DNA from: Bacteroidales bacterium UBA6366
Lineage (GTDB): Bacteria > Bacteroidota > Bacteroidia > Bacteroidales > UBA932
NCBI GenBank assembly: GCA_002438845.1
Contig: DJRG01000082.1
Location: forward strand, 1 to 5,375
Reading direction: 5' to 3'
Length of the DNA stretch: 5,375 bases
A model generated the notes under the pieces. The model saw only the letters and a list, made by a program, of their open reading frames with translations, did not search any database and was not told the origin of the DNA. This document shows, in pieces, positions 1 to 5,361 of this stretch. How positions within the stretch are numbered: the stretch's first letter is position 1; every line of letters starts with the position of its first letter. Made by a program: the position numbers and the translations under genes.

Positions 1-1
1 T

Positions 2-178
2 TTCAGGCTTGTTGACATTCTGATAACGAATTTCCATCAGCCGGAAAGTACTCTGATTCTGCTGATTTCGGCATTTGTCGGTGGCGATTGGAAGACTATC
101 TATGACTATGCTCTTGGTCACGATTTCCGCTTCCTCAGCTACGGTGATAGCTCGCTGCTTTTCCGTCGTGATGCTTAA
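2..178 (+). CDS. queA: S-adenosylmethionine:tRNA ribosyltransferase-isomerase, C-terminal end (partial)
   Basis: Only the last 58 codons and the TAA stop lie in the window; the gene begins before position 1. Frame 2 translates to a peptide containing LITNFHQPESTLILLISAF near its start and FRFLSYGDSSLLF near its end. These are the conserved C-terminal motifs of QueA (typically TNFH-P-STL...SAF and (Y)RF-SYGDA/S). QueA is cytoplasmic. It transfers and isomerises the ribosyl group of S-adenosylmethionine onto 7-aminomethyl-7-deazaguanine at the tRNA wobble position, giving epoxyqueuosine. The fragment ends where QueA proteins normally end, so the 3' end looks intact. I saw no clear terminator hairpin after the stop, and the next gene has its own promoter 28 bases downstream. 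The call rests on motif recognition in a short fragment, but the match is distinctive. Confidence 0.9.
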   Translation, partial: FRLVDILITNFHQPESTLILLISAFVGGDWKTIYDYALGHDFRFLSYGDSSLLFRRDA

Positions 179-206
179 GCCCTTTGTGGATGGTTTGTTA
201 CAAGCC

Positions 207-238
207 TTTGCGAATTTTAAGTAAATTGCTTACATTTG
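207..238 (+). promoter_or_regulatory. Bacteroidota-type promoter for the acyltransferase gene
   Basis: TTTG at 207-210 and TACATTTG at 231-238 are separated by 20 bases. This fits the Bacteroidota primary sigma factor consensus (TTTG, 19-21 bases, TAnnTTTG). Transcription should begin around 243-246, giving a leader of only 5-20 bases. The -7 box covers the TTG at 236, which argues against that codon being the start and in favour of the ATG cluster at 251, 254 or 263. Two symmetric elements overlap the promoter: CTTTGC (206-211) mirrored by GCAAAG (238-243), and the 8-bp palindrome TTTGCAAA (235-242). These could be operator half-sites or chance. Confidence 0.7.
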
Positions 239-250
239 CAAAGATTACAA

Positions 251-1435
251 ATGATGATTTTTATGGCTGATTCATCTGAATTTGAGAGCATCTGTCCTTA
301 CAATGATGCTGAGGCGGTCGAGGCTTTGAACAAGGTCGCGAATCATCCCGCTGTACTGGCTATTTCCGAGTATCTTTTCCCAGACGAGCCTATCACTTTT
401 CTTCGGAACGCCTTGAAAAGTGTACATAATATTGACGAGTTTCAGGAAATTGTGATGAACAAAGCCGTGACTTGGGTCATGGAGAACACCATACACAATT
501 TCTCGTACGACGGTATAAGCTACATAAAGGAGATCAAGGGAAAATTTTTGGCTATGTCCAATCATCGGGACATCATACTTGATCCGGCAATCACTCAGTT
601 GGTGCTTTTCAAGAACGGTATTCCGATGACGGAAATATGTGTCGGCGACAACCTTATCAAGCAGAGCAAGACCGTTGAATATCTTCTCCGTTCCAACAGG
701 ATGATCCGCGTCATCCGAGGGATTTCCGCAAGGGAACTGTATCTTTCATCGCAGATACTGTCTAAATATATCCGCCAGACCATTACTTCAGGTAAGTCGT
801 CTATCTGGTTGGCTCAGAGGCAGGGACGTACCAAGGACGGAATCGACACCACGGAGCAGGGCTTGCTGAAGATGCTGGATATGAGCGGTACAAAGTCATT
901 CCAGGAGAATTTTGCGGAATTGAATATCGTGCCTTTGAGCATCTCTTATGAATATGAGCCGTGCGATGTGCGCAAGGCTCGTGAGATTCTTATTTCCAGG
1001 ACTCAGAAGTATGTCAAGACTCGTACTGAGGACATGCACAGTATTGTTATGGGCATCCGCCAGCAGAAAGGTAACGTGCATCTGAATTTCGGGTTGCCGT
1101 TGACTCCGGATGAGATCGAGCTGGCGTCCCGTTGCGACAAGAATGACCGCTATCAGGCCATCAGGCATGCCGTTGACAAGAGGATCATCGCCGGTTACCA
1201 GCTTTGGAAGACCAACTACATCGCCTATGACCTTGTCAATCACAGTTACAAGTATGCCGAGCTTTACACTCCGGAGGATGTTGAGAAGTTCACGGAGTAT
1301 ACCGAGCACAAGCTCGACAAGGTTGAGCGTCGCCTGAACCGCTCGGAGCTTCGCGACATTTTCCTCCGTATCTATTCCAACCCTGTCGAATCAAAGGAGC
1401 GTCTCGTCTCCGGTGAGCCGCTTCGTCAGGAGTAA
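251..1435 (+). CDS. PlsC/GPAT-like glycerolipid acyltransferase family protein
   Basis: Predicted acyltransferase of 394 residues, longer than classical PlsC (about 240). Visible acyltransferase blocks, numbered from the ATG at 251: NHRDIILDP around residues 104-112 (block I, catalytic His105 and Asp111); a block II-like VIRGISARELYLSSQ at about 154-168; WLAQRQGRTKDG at 186-197, matching the block III position; and IVPLSISYEYEP at 226-237 (block IV, with its proline). The family moves a fatty acyl group from acyl-ACP or acyl-CoA to a glycerol-phosphate or related acceptor at the inner membrane face. The true acceptor cannot be read from the sequence. Two oddities: the catalytic pair is spaced HX5D instead of HX4D, and block III has Gln (codon 821-823) where Glu is usual. 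The C-terminal 90 residues are charged and helical, perhaps a short coiled coil. No signal peptide or clear membrane segment is seen. The start is set by the promoter; ATG 254 and ATG 263 are also possible. It is probably transcribed alone. Confidence 0.82.
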   Translation: MMIFMADSSEFESICPYNDAEAVEALNKVANHPAVLAISEYLFPDEPITFLRNALKSVHNIDEFQEIVMNKAVTWVMENTIHNFSYDGISYIKEIKGKFLAMSNHRDIILDPAITQLVLFKNGIPMTEICVGDNLIKQSKTVEYLLRSNRMIRVIRGISARELYLSSQILSKYIRQTITSGKSSIWLAQRQGRTKDGIDTTEQGLLKMLDMSGTKSFQENFAELNIVPLSISYEYEPCDVRKAREILISRTQKYVKTRTEDMHSIVMGIRQQKGNVHLNFGLPLTPDEIELASRCDKNDRYQAIRHAVDKRIIAGYQLWKTNYIAYDLVNHSYKYAELYTPEDVEKFTEYTEHKLDKVERRLNRSELRDIFLRIYSNPVESKERLVSGEPLRQE

Positions 1436-1469
1436 TAAAGATGGGCACTTAATCGATCTTGCTTCGCTC

Positions 1470-1493
1470 GGTCGCTGAGCCTGCCGAAGCGAC
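1470..1493. repeat. Small palindromic intergenic element with conserved-looking GAGCCTGCCGA loop
   Basis: Arms GTCGCT (1471-1476) and AGCGAC (1488-1493) are exact reverse complements around the 11-base loop GAGCCTGCCGA. From memory this closely resembles an enigmatic intergenic element found in many bacterial phyla, with the core GGTC-CTGAGCCTGTCGAAG and compensating arm changes. Only one copy is in the window, so its repeat status is inferred. A competing hairpin is possible between GCTTCG (1461-1466) and CGAAGC (1485-1490). It lies 35 bases after the acyltransferase stop and upstream of the strong terminator, so it would be in the 3' UTR of that transcript. Confidence 0.5.
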
Positions 1494-1536
1494 ATGAATT
1501 ACTTTTATCCGAAACAGGACCGGCGTTCAAAAATAG

Positions 1537-1579
1537 AAAATTCCCAAATTTTTGCACGTAACCAAAATTTGGGAATTTT
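1537..1579. terminator. Bidirectional intrinsic terminator between convergent genes
   Basis: AAAATTCCCAAATTTT (1537-1552) and AAAATTTGGGAATTTT (1564-1579) form a perfect 16-bp stem with an 11-base loop. On the plus strand it runs into TATTTTAT. On the minus strand it runs into CTATTTTT. Both sides are therefore T-rich, as expected for a terminator shared by the plus-strand acyltransferase and the minus-strand PLP enzyme. A second pair, GCGTTCA (1523-1529) and TGAACGC (1587-1593), extends the inverted repeat outward with an imperfect middle. Confidence 0.85.
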
Positions 1580-1593
1580 TATTTTATGAACGC

Positions 1594-1613
1594 TATAGAT
1601 GTTTTCGTCTATA
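1594..1613. other. Short AT-rich hairpin next to the terminator
   Basis: TATAGA (1594-1599) and TCTATA (1608-1613) form a 6-bp stem with an 8-base loop. It lies directly against the outer arm of the terminator, on the side of the minus-strand gene. It has no clear T tract of its own on either strand, so it may be a stacking or processing structure, or chance. The remaining bases to 1691 are AT-rich with only an imperfect inverted repeat (AACAAATGT at 1655-1663 against ACATTTTTGTT at 1677-1687). No gene is seen there. Confidence 0.3.
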
Positions 1614-1691
1614 ATTCAGTTGTCGGTTTTATTGTACTGATTTGTAGATAATATAACAAATGTGTTAGTTGTATAAACATTTTTGTTAATG

Positions 1692-2975
1692 CTAAAACAG
1701 CCGGTCAACGCTGGCGATGACCTCCTCTGCGGATAGTTCCGTGCTGAGGATCAGGTCAGGCTTTTTCAACTCGAAGCCCTTGCTTGTGGCGTTAAGCATT
1801 CCGGCCCCCGTGATATTCAACATCACTGTCTCCTCTTTCTTGACTGTGCCCTCGTCAAGAGCCTTCTTCAACGCAGCCACAGCGGATGCCGCGGCAGGGA
1901 ATATGTCGTACCCCTCTTTGTTGAAGAACTGGAGCATCCAATAGACGATGTCATCGTTTGTTACCTTGAAGAAGTCACCGTTGGATTCCTTGAGAGTGTC
2001 GAACAGGCCTCCTGCAAGGCTGTATGGCGGCTTTCTGTTGGAAAGAACCTTTGCGAGGATCACCTCCGCGCTCTTTCTGGACTCTTCCGGGGTGATCGGC
2101 ACGAGATCCCTTGAACCTGCTTTCCATGAATCGTACATAAGGGTGAACGGGGCGTTCTGCGCGCAATAAACCCTCATCTTGTTCTCACCGAAACGACCGT
2201 CCTTGGCAAGCCTGCATGCGTTCTCCCATGCAGCGATCGCACCGGTTCCGCTTCCAACTGCCTGAAAATAAGCGTCAGGAATCCTTCCGATCGCCTCCAC
2301 AGCGCTCAAAAGCGTGGTGCCCATGCCGTCTCTTCTGGCAACGTTCTTCGCTCCACCCTCGGCCAGATAGCGGGAATCCTTGCAGAGTTTTTCTCCAAGG
2401 GCTATGGCATCGTAGTAATCCGTTCCATTTGGAGTCGCAATCACCTTGACGCATGATTTCAGCTTCTTAAGAAACCAAAGATCGTTGATGTTGTCGTTTG
2501 GGATGCAGATGACAATCGGAATGTCGTTGTCGGAGCATACTCGAGCGAATGCCCTGGCCGTGTTGCCGGCGGACTGGACCACAAGGATGTGCTTGTCGTT
2601 CTTCGGCAGCCTTGCGCATACGGAGAATGCCTCGGTCTCCTTGAATGAGCAGGTCTCCATCTTTGCGCCACGCTTAGGAACGTACCCTGACAAGGTTATG
2701 TACAAGTTCTCCATTCCGAGAAGTTCAGCAAGCCCCTTGCTCTTGTAGGTAACAGGGGCGTGCGAATTTTTAAGCGTCCTGTTGATCGGGAGCCATTCGG
2801 CATACCTGTAAAGCCCTTTGAGGTCATCACGAGGAGTGAATTTCTCATTCTCATACACGGCTCTTACCAATGACGGTGCGGTAGCCTCCGGATCAGCCAA
2901 TGACCAACCGGCGTCCTGGAATATTCTCCCGGTGCCGACGTTCATCAACTGGTAGTTTGTTGGTTTGAATTTCAT
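1692..2975 (-). CDS. Cysteate synthase (PLP-dependent, threonine synthase-like fold)
   Basis: A 427-residue fold-type II PLP enzyme, full length for the family. Lys112 in CSFKETEAFSVCARL should hold PLP. SAGNTARAFA (135-144) is the Asn-containing substrate/cofactor loop, GSGTGAIAAWE (241-251) is the phosphate-binding glycine loop, and LNITGAG (386-392) sits near the pyridine nitrogen. Threonine synthases normally have SFKDRG at the lysine. The SFKE-EA form, together with LYITLSGYVPKRGAK, EGGAKNVARRDGMGT and RKPPYSLAGGLFD, fits cysteate synthase as I recall it from Methanosarcina. The reaction is O-phospho-L-serine plus sulfite to L-cysteate plus phosphate, in the cytoplasm. In Bacteroidota, cysteate is then acylated and reduced to capnine, the base of sulfonolipids. 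The N-terminal 40 residues sit where a zinc ribbon would be but carry no cysteines. The start is 26 bases after the antiporter stop, with leader AAAAGAACAATCAAT and no promoter seen, so it is probably cotranscribed. The alternative is a divergent threonine synthase. Confidence 0.8.
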   Translation of the reverse strand: MKFKPTNYQLMNVGTGRIFQDAGWSLADPEATAPSLVRAVYENEKFTPRDDLKGLYRYAEWLPINRTLKNSHAPVTYKSKGLAELLGMENLYITLSGYVPKRGAKMETCSFKETEAFSVCARLPKNDKHILVVQSAGNTARAFARVCSDNDIPIVICIPNDNINDLWFLKKLKSCVKVIATPNGTDYYDAIALGEKLCKDSRYLAEGGAKNVARRDGMGTTLLSAVEAIGRIPDAYFQAVGSGTGAIAAWENACRLAKDGRFGENKMRVYCAQNAPFTLMYDSWKAGSRDLVPITPEESRKSAEVILAKVLSNRKPPYSLAGGLFDTLKESNGDFFKVTNDDIVYWMLQFFNKEGYDIFPAAASAVAALKKALDEGTVKKEETVMLNITGAGMLNATSKGFELKKPDLILSTELSAEEVIASVDRLF

Positions 2976-3001
2976 ATTGATTGTTCTTTTAATATATTCA
3001 T

Positions 3002-3988
3002 TTACATATTTTTAAATAGCCAGAATACGTAATATGCGTAGAATGCAAGGAAAGCGACCCCTTCGCTCCTGTCCAGCTTTTGGCCCTTTCCCGTGAATGC
3101 GCTGACCCAAATGAGGGTTGCCCCAAGAAGCAGAATGCCGAGGTCCATGTAGGACATACCGCTGAATGAGAGGCCGGATGGTGCCCCTGGCGACGGTCTG
3201 TAGGCGATGGTGGAAATGCCAAGAATCATCAGGATGTTGCTGATGTTGGAGCCAAGGATGTTTCCGAGTGCCAGCTGTCCCTTTTTCTTTGCCGCAGCCA
3301 CAACGCAGGTGACCAGTTCGGGCAATGACGTGCCACCGGCAAGAATAGTGACGGCTATGAACTTGTCGCTGATGCCAAGCATCTTGGCTATCTGTGTGGC
3401 GCTGTCCACAAACTTGTCGCCACCGAAAATCAGTGCCGCAAGGCCTCCGACTATCATTAACGACGCAACCCATGTATTCCTTTTTTCCGGTTCTGCGGGC
3501 TGATCTTCACCGTCAACCTTTCCTGATTTGAAGGACCAGTACATATAGGCGGCAAAAAGTGTCAGAAATACAATTCCTTCAGTTTTTGACAATGTGTCTT
3601 GCCCACCTATACCGAACAAGGAGTGGTGCATCCCGAAGGCTATCAGAATCACTGTCACCAAAATGTTAAGAGGAATATCAACCTTTACATTATTCCGGGT
3701 CATTGCTATAGGTCGGATCAAGGCGGTGAATCCAAGAATGAAGAGGGCATTGAATATGTTCGAGCCTACTATGTTGCCAACAGCGATGTCAGCATTGCCT
3801 TTCAAGGCACCGGTAAGGCTTACGACCAGTTCGGGAGAAGATGTGCCTATCCCGACAATTGTCAGTCCGATCACAAACTCACTCAGCCCGGCCTTCCTGG
3901 CGATTGTGGACGATCCGTCGACAAGCCAATCGGCCCCAAGCACGACCAGAGCAAGTCCGGCAATAAGGATAAGGATCTCTGTTATCAT
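3002..3988 (-). CDS. Calcium/sodium antiporter, CaCA family (YrbG-like)
   Basis: Inner-membrane cation exchanger of 328 residues, a usual length, with about ten hydrophobic segments. It shows the internal duplication that defines the family. Repeat alpha-1 has GIGTSSPELVVS (46-57) and GNIVGSNIFN (71-80). Repeat alpha-2 has AGGTSLPELVTC (217-228) and GNILGSNISN (242-251). Glu53 and Glu224 are the expected ion-binding acids. A hydrophilic loop at about 154-171 (SGKVDGEDQPAEPEKR) joins the halves. Members exchange sodium or protons for calcium; the ion preference cannot be read here. The N terminus, MITEILILIAGLALVVLGADWLVDG, is the standard first helix, so ATG 3988 is a safe start. It follows rarA by 50 bases, with a possible promoter between, and precedes the cysteate synthase gene by 26. 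A functional link to either neighbour is not evident. Confidence 0.93.
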   Translation of the reverse strand: MITEILILIAGLALVVLGADWLVDGSSTIARKAGLSEFVIGLTIVGIGTSSPELVVSLTGALKGNADIAVGNIVGSNIFNALFILGFTALIRPIAMTRNNVKVDIPLNILVTVILIAFGMHHSLFGIGGQDTLSKTEGIVFLTLFAAYMYWSFKSGKVDGEDQPAEPEKRNTWVASLMIVGGLAALIFGGDKFVDSATQIAKMLGISDKFIAVTILAGGTSLPELVTCVVAAAKKKGQLALGNILGSNISNILMILGISTIAYRPSPGAPSGLSFSGMSYMDLGILLLGATLIWVSAFTGKGQKLDRSEGVAFLAFYAYYVFWLFKNM

Positions 3989-4009
3989 TATTTGCTACAA
4001 TTTGAGACG

Positions 4010-4017
4010 CAAATTTA
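4010..4017 (-). promoter_or_regulatory. Possible -7 promoter box before the antiporter gene
   Basis: On the minus strand the sequence reads TAAATTTG, an exact match to the Bacteroidota -7 pattern TAnnTTTG. It lies 21 bases before the antiporter ATG, so the leader would be about 15 bases. No good TTTG or TTG is seen 19-21 bases upstream, where the rarA stop codon lies, so the promoter may be weak or need an activator. The box overlaps an inverted repeat AATTTG-N5-CAAATT (3999-4015). If active, it would let the antiporter and cysteate synthase genes be expressed apart from rarA. Confidence 0.4.
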
Positions 4018-4020
4018 ATG

Positions 4021-4037
4021 AAAAAATAGTAAACTAT
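4021..4037 (-). terminator. Weak terminator-like hairpin just after rarA
   Basis: Read on the minus strand, two bases after the rarA stop codon, ATAGTTTACTAT forms a tiny AT-only-ended stem (4-5 bp) and is followed by a run of six T. The geometry is that of an intrinsic terminator, but the stem is too short and AT-rich to stop much transcription. At best it would attenuate readthrough into the antiporter gene. Confidence 0.22.
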
Positions 4038-4038
4038 A

Positions 4039-5361
4039 TTACTTCTTTGAATAGTACTTGGGCCAGCATGCCTCAAGGTAGGCCTTTAGTCTGTCCTCCT
4101 GCGGGTTGTGAGCCGGTTCATAGAATACAGTCCCTTCCATTCCCGATGGCATGAACTCCAGATCGGTGAAATGTCCTGGATAGTCGTGGGCATATTTGTA
4201 GCCGTCTGCGTACCCCAGTTCTTCCATCAGCTTCGTCGGAGCGTTCCTAAGGTACAGAGGAACAGGTTCGCGATTGTTGGAATGTGCGGTTTCAAGTGCT
4301 TTGTCTATTGCGAGATATGCTGCGTTACTTTTAGGAGAGCTTGCAAGATAGATTGTAGCCTCGGAAAGCGGGATCCTTGCCTCCGGCATGCCTATCTGAT
4401 GGACAATCTGGAAGCAAGAGTTAGCCAGCAGCAACGCGTTCGGGTTGGCAAGTCCGACATCCTCGGCAGCCGAGATACAGAGCCTCCTTGCTATGAACAA
4501 AGGATCCTCGCCTCCGTCCAGCATCCTAGCCAGATAATAGACCGCAGCGTTAGGGTCGGACCCTCGGATGGATTTGATGAAGGCCGAGATGATGTCGTAA
4601 TGCATCTCACCATCCTTGTCGTAAATCGCAAGATTCTCCTGGATGCATGCCGTGACGGTCTCGTTGTCAATGACGATGTGGGATTCTTTCCCAGAGAAAG
4701 AATCGACAACGATTTCGAGCACGTTAAGCAGTTTTCTGCCGTCTCCTCCGCTGTAACGGAAAAGCGCCTCGTTTTCCTTTATCTCGATGTCCTTCTCCTT
4801 CAGAAGCACATCCTCTTTCAGGGCCCTGTCAAGCAATGTCTGGAGGTCTTTGGCTTCCAGTGATTTAAGCACGAAGACCTGGCATCTGGACAGGAGCGGG
4901 GTGATCACCTCGAACGAAGGATTCTCTGTCGTGGCACCGATCAAGACTATCGTGCCGTTCTCCACGGCTCCGAGTAGTGCGTCCTGCTGGGCCTTGTTGA
5001 AGCGATGAATCTCATCAATGAATAGGATCGGGGCGGCACCGTTGGAAAACACGGACGCGCTTTTGGCCTTGTCGATCACGTCGCGGACATCCTTTACTCC
5101 GGCGCTGACCGCAGACAGGGTGTAGAAGTCTCTCGCCAAAGTCTGTGCGATTATCCCTGCCAACGTGGTTTTCCCGACTCCAGGAGGCCCCCAAAGGATG
5201 AACGAGGAAAGATTCCCGTTCTCAATCATCTTCCTTAGGATGCATCCTTCGCCTACGAGATGTCTTTGACCGACATATTCAGACAACTTTTTTGGCCGCA
5301 TTCTCTCTGGAAGTGGGGGGAGCATCGCACTTTGTCCAGTTCTTTGGTAAGTATCAGACAT
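4039..5361 (-). CDS. rarA: Replication-associated recombination protein RarA (MgsA), AAA+ ATPase
   Basis: A complete 440-residue protein of normal length for RarA/MgsA/WRNIP1. The AAA+ part has Walker A GPPGVGKT (58-65), Walker B ILFIDEIHR (112-120) followed by FNKAQQDALL, sensor 1 GATTEN (142-147), a likely arginine finger in LLSRC (Arg159) and sensor 2 GGDGRKLLN (Arg209). The C-terminal part carries the family motifs SAFIKSIRGSDPNAAVYYLARML (259-281), EDPLFIARRL, ASEDVGLA-like AAEDVGLANP (298-307) and YLRNAPTKLMEELGY. The protein is a cytoplasmic homotetramer. It acts at stalled or gapped replication forks, binds SSB and unwinds DNA ends. The N terminus MLPPLPERMRPKKLSEYVGQ is standard; about 12 residues precede it and Met13 is an alternative start. 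The ATG at 5361 follows an A-rich leader. No inactivating change is seen. It is first in the visible minus-strand block; its own promoter lies beyond the window. Confidence 0.96.
   Translation of the reverse strand: MSDTYQRTGQSAMLPPLPERMRPKKLSEYVGQRHLVGEGCILRKMIENGNLSSFILWGPPGVGKTTLAGIIAQTLARDFYTLSAVSAGVKDVRDVIDKAKSASVFSNGAAPILFIDEIHRFNKAQQDALLGAVENGTIVLIGATTENPSFEVITPLLSRCQVFVLKSLEAKDLQTLLDRALKEDVLLKEKDIEIKENEALFRYSGGDGRKLLNVLEIVVDSFSGKESHIVIDNETVTACIQENLAIYDKDGEMHYDIISAFIKSIRGSDPNAAVYYLARMLDGGEDPLFIARRLCISAAEDVGLANPNALLLANSCFQIVHQIGMPEARIPLSEATIYLASSPKSNAAYLAIDKALETAHSNNREPVPLYLRNAPTKLMEELGYADGYKYAHDYPGHFTDLEFMPSGMEGTVFYEPAHNPQEDRLKAYLEACWPKYYSKK

Noticed and set aside
236..250. TTG at 236 as the start of the acyltransferase
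   Set aside because: The TTG is part of the -7 promoter box (231-238) and would lie upstream of the transcription start. The ATG cluster at 251-265 follows the promoter at a suitable distance.
896..1309. A 137-codon minus-strand open frame inside the acyltransferase gene
   Set aside because: It is hydrophobic in places but antisense to a well-supported gene, with no initiation signals.
1655..1687. AACAAATGT / ACATTTTTGTT as a terminator for the minus-strand operon
   Set aside because: The stem needs a two-base bulge, is almost all A-T and lacks a proper T tract. The perfect hairpin at 1537-1579 explains termination better.
1436..1691. A small gene or RNA in the convergent gap
   Set aside because: No open frame with a plausible start and no recognisable RNA fold beyond the palindrome and terminator. 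The gap is well explained as a 3' UTR region for both strands.
1692..2975. Calling the PLP enzyme thrC (threonine synthase)
   Set aside because: The active-site motif lacks SFKDRG, and several blocks match cysteate synthase instead. The fold family is the same, so this remains the main alternative.
3594..4154. A 186-codon plus-strand open frame crossing the antiporter/rarA junction
   Set aside because: It is antisense to conserved antiporter motifs and to the rarA 3' end, and its translation resembles no known family. It is treated as a shadow frame.
4108..4863. A 251-codon open frame on the plus strand inside rarA
   Set aside because: It lies wholly antisense to a clear RarA gene. Its translation shows no recognisable domain and it has no promoter or leader of its own. 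Its length reflects the codon composition of the opposite strand.
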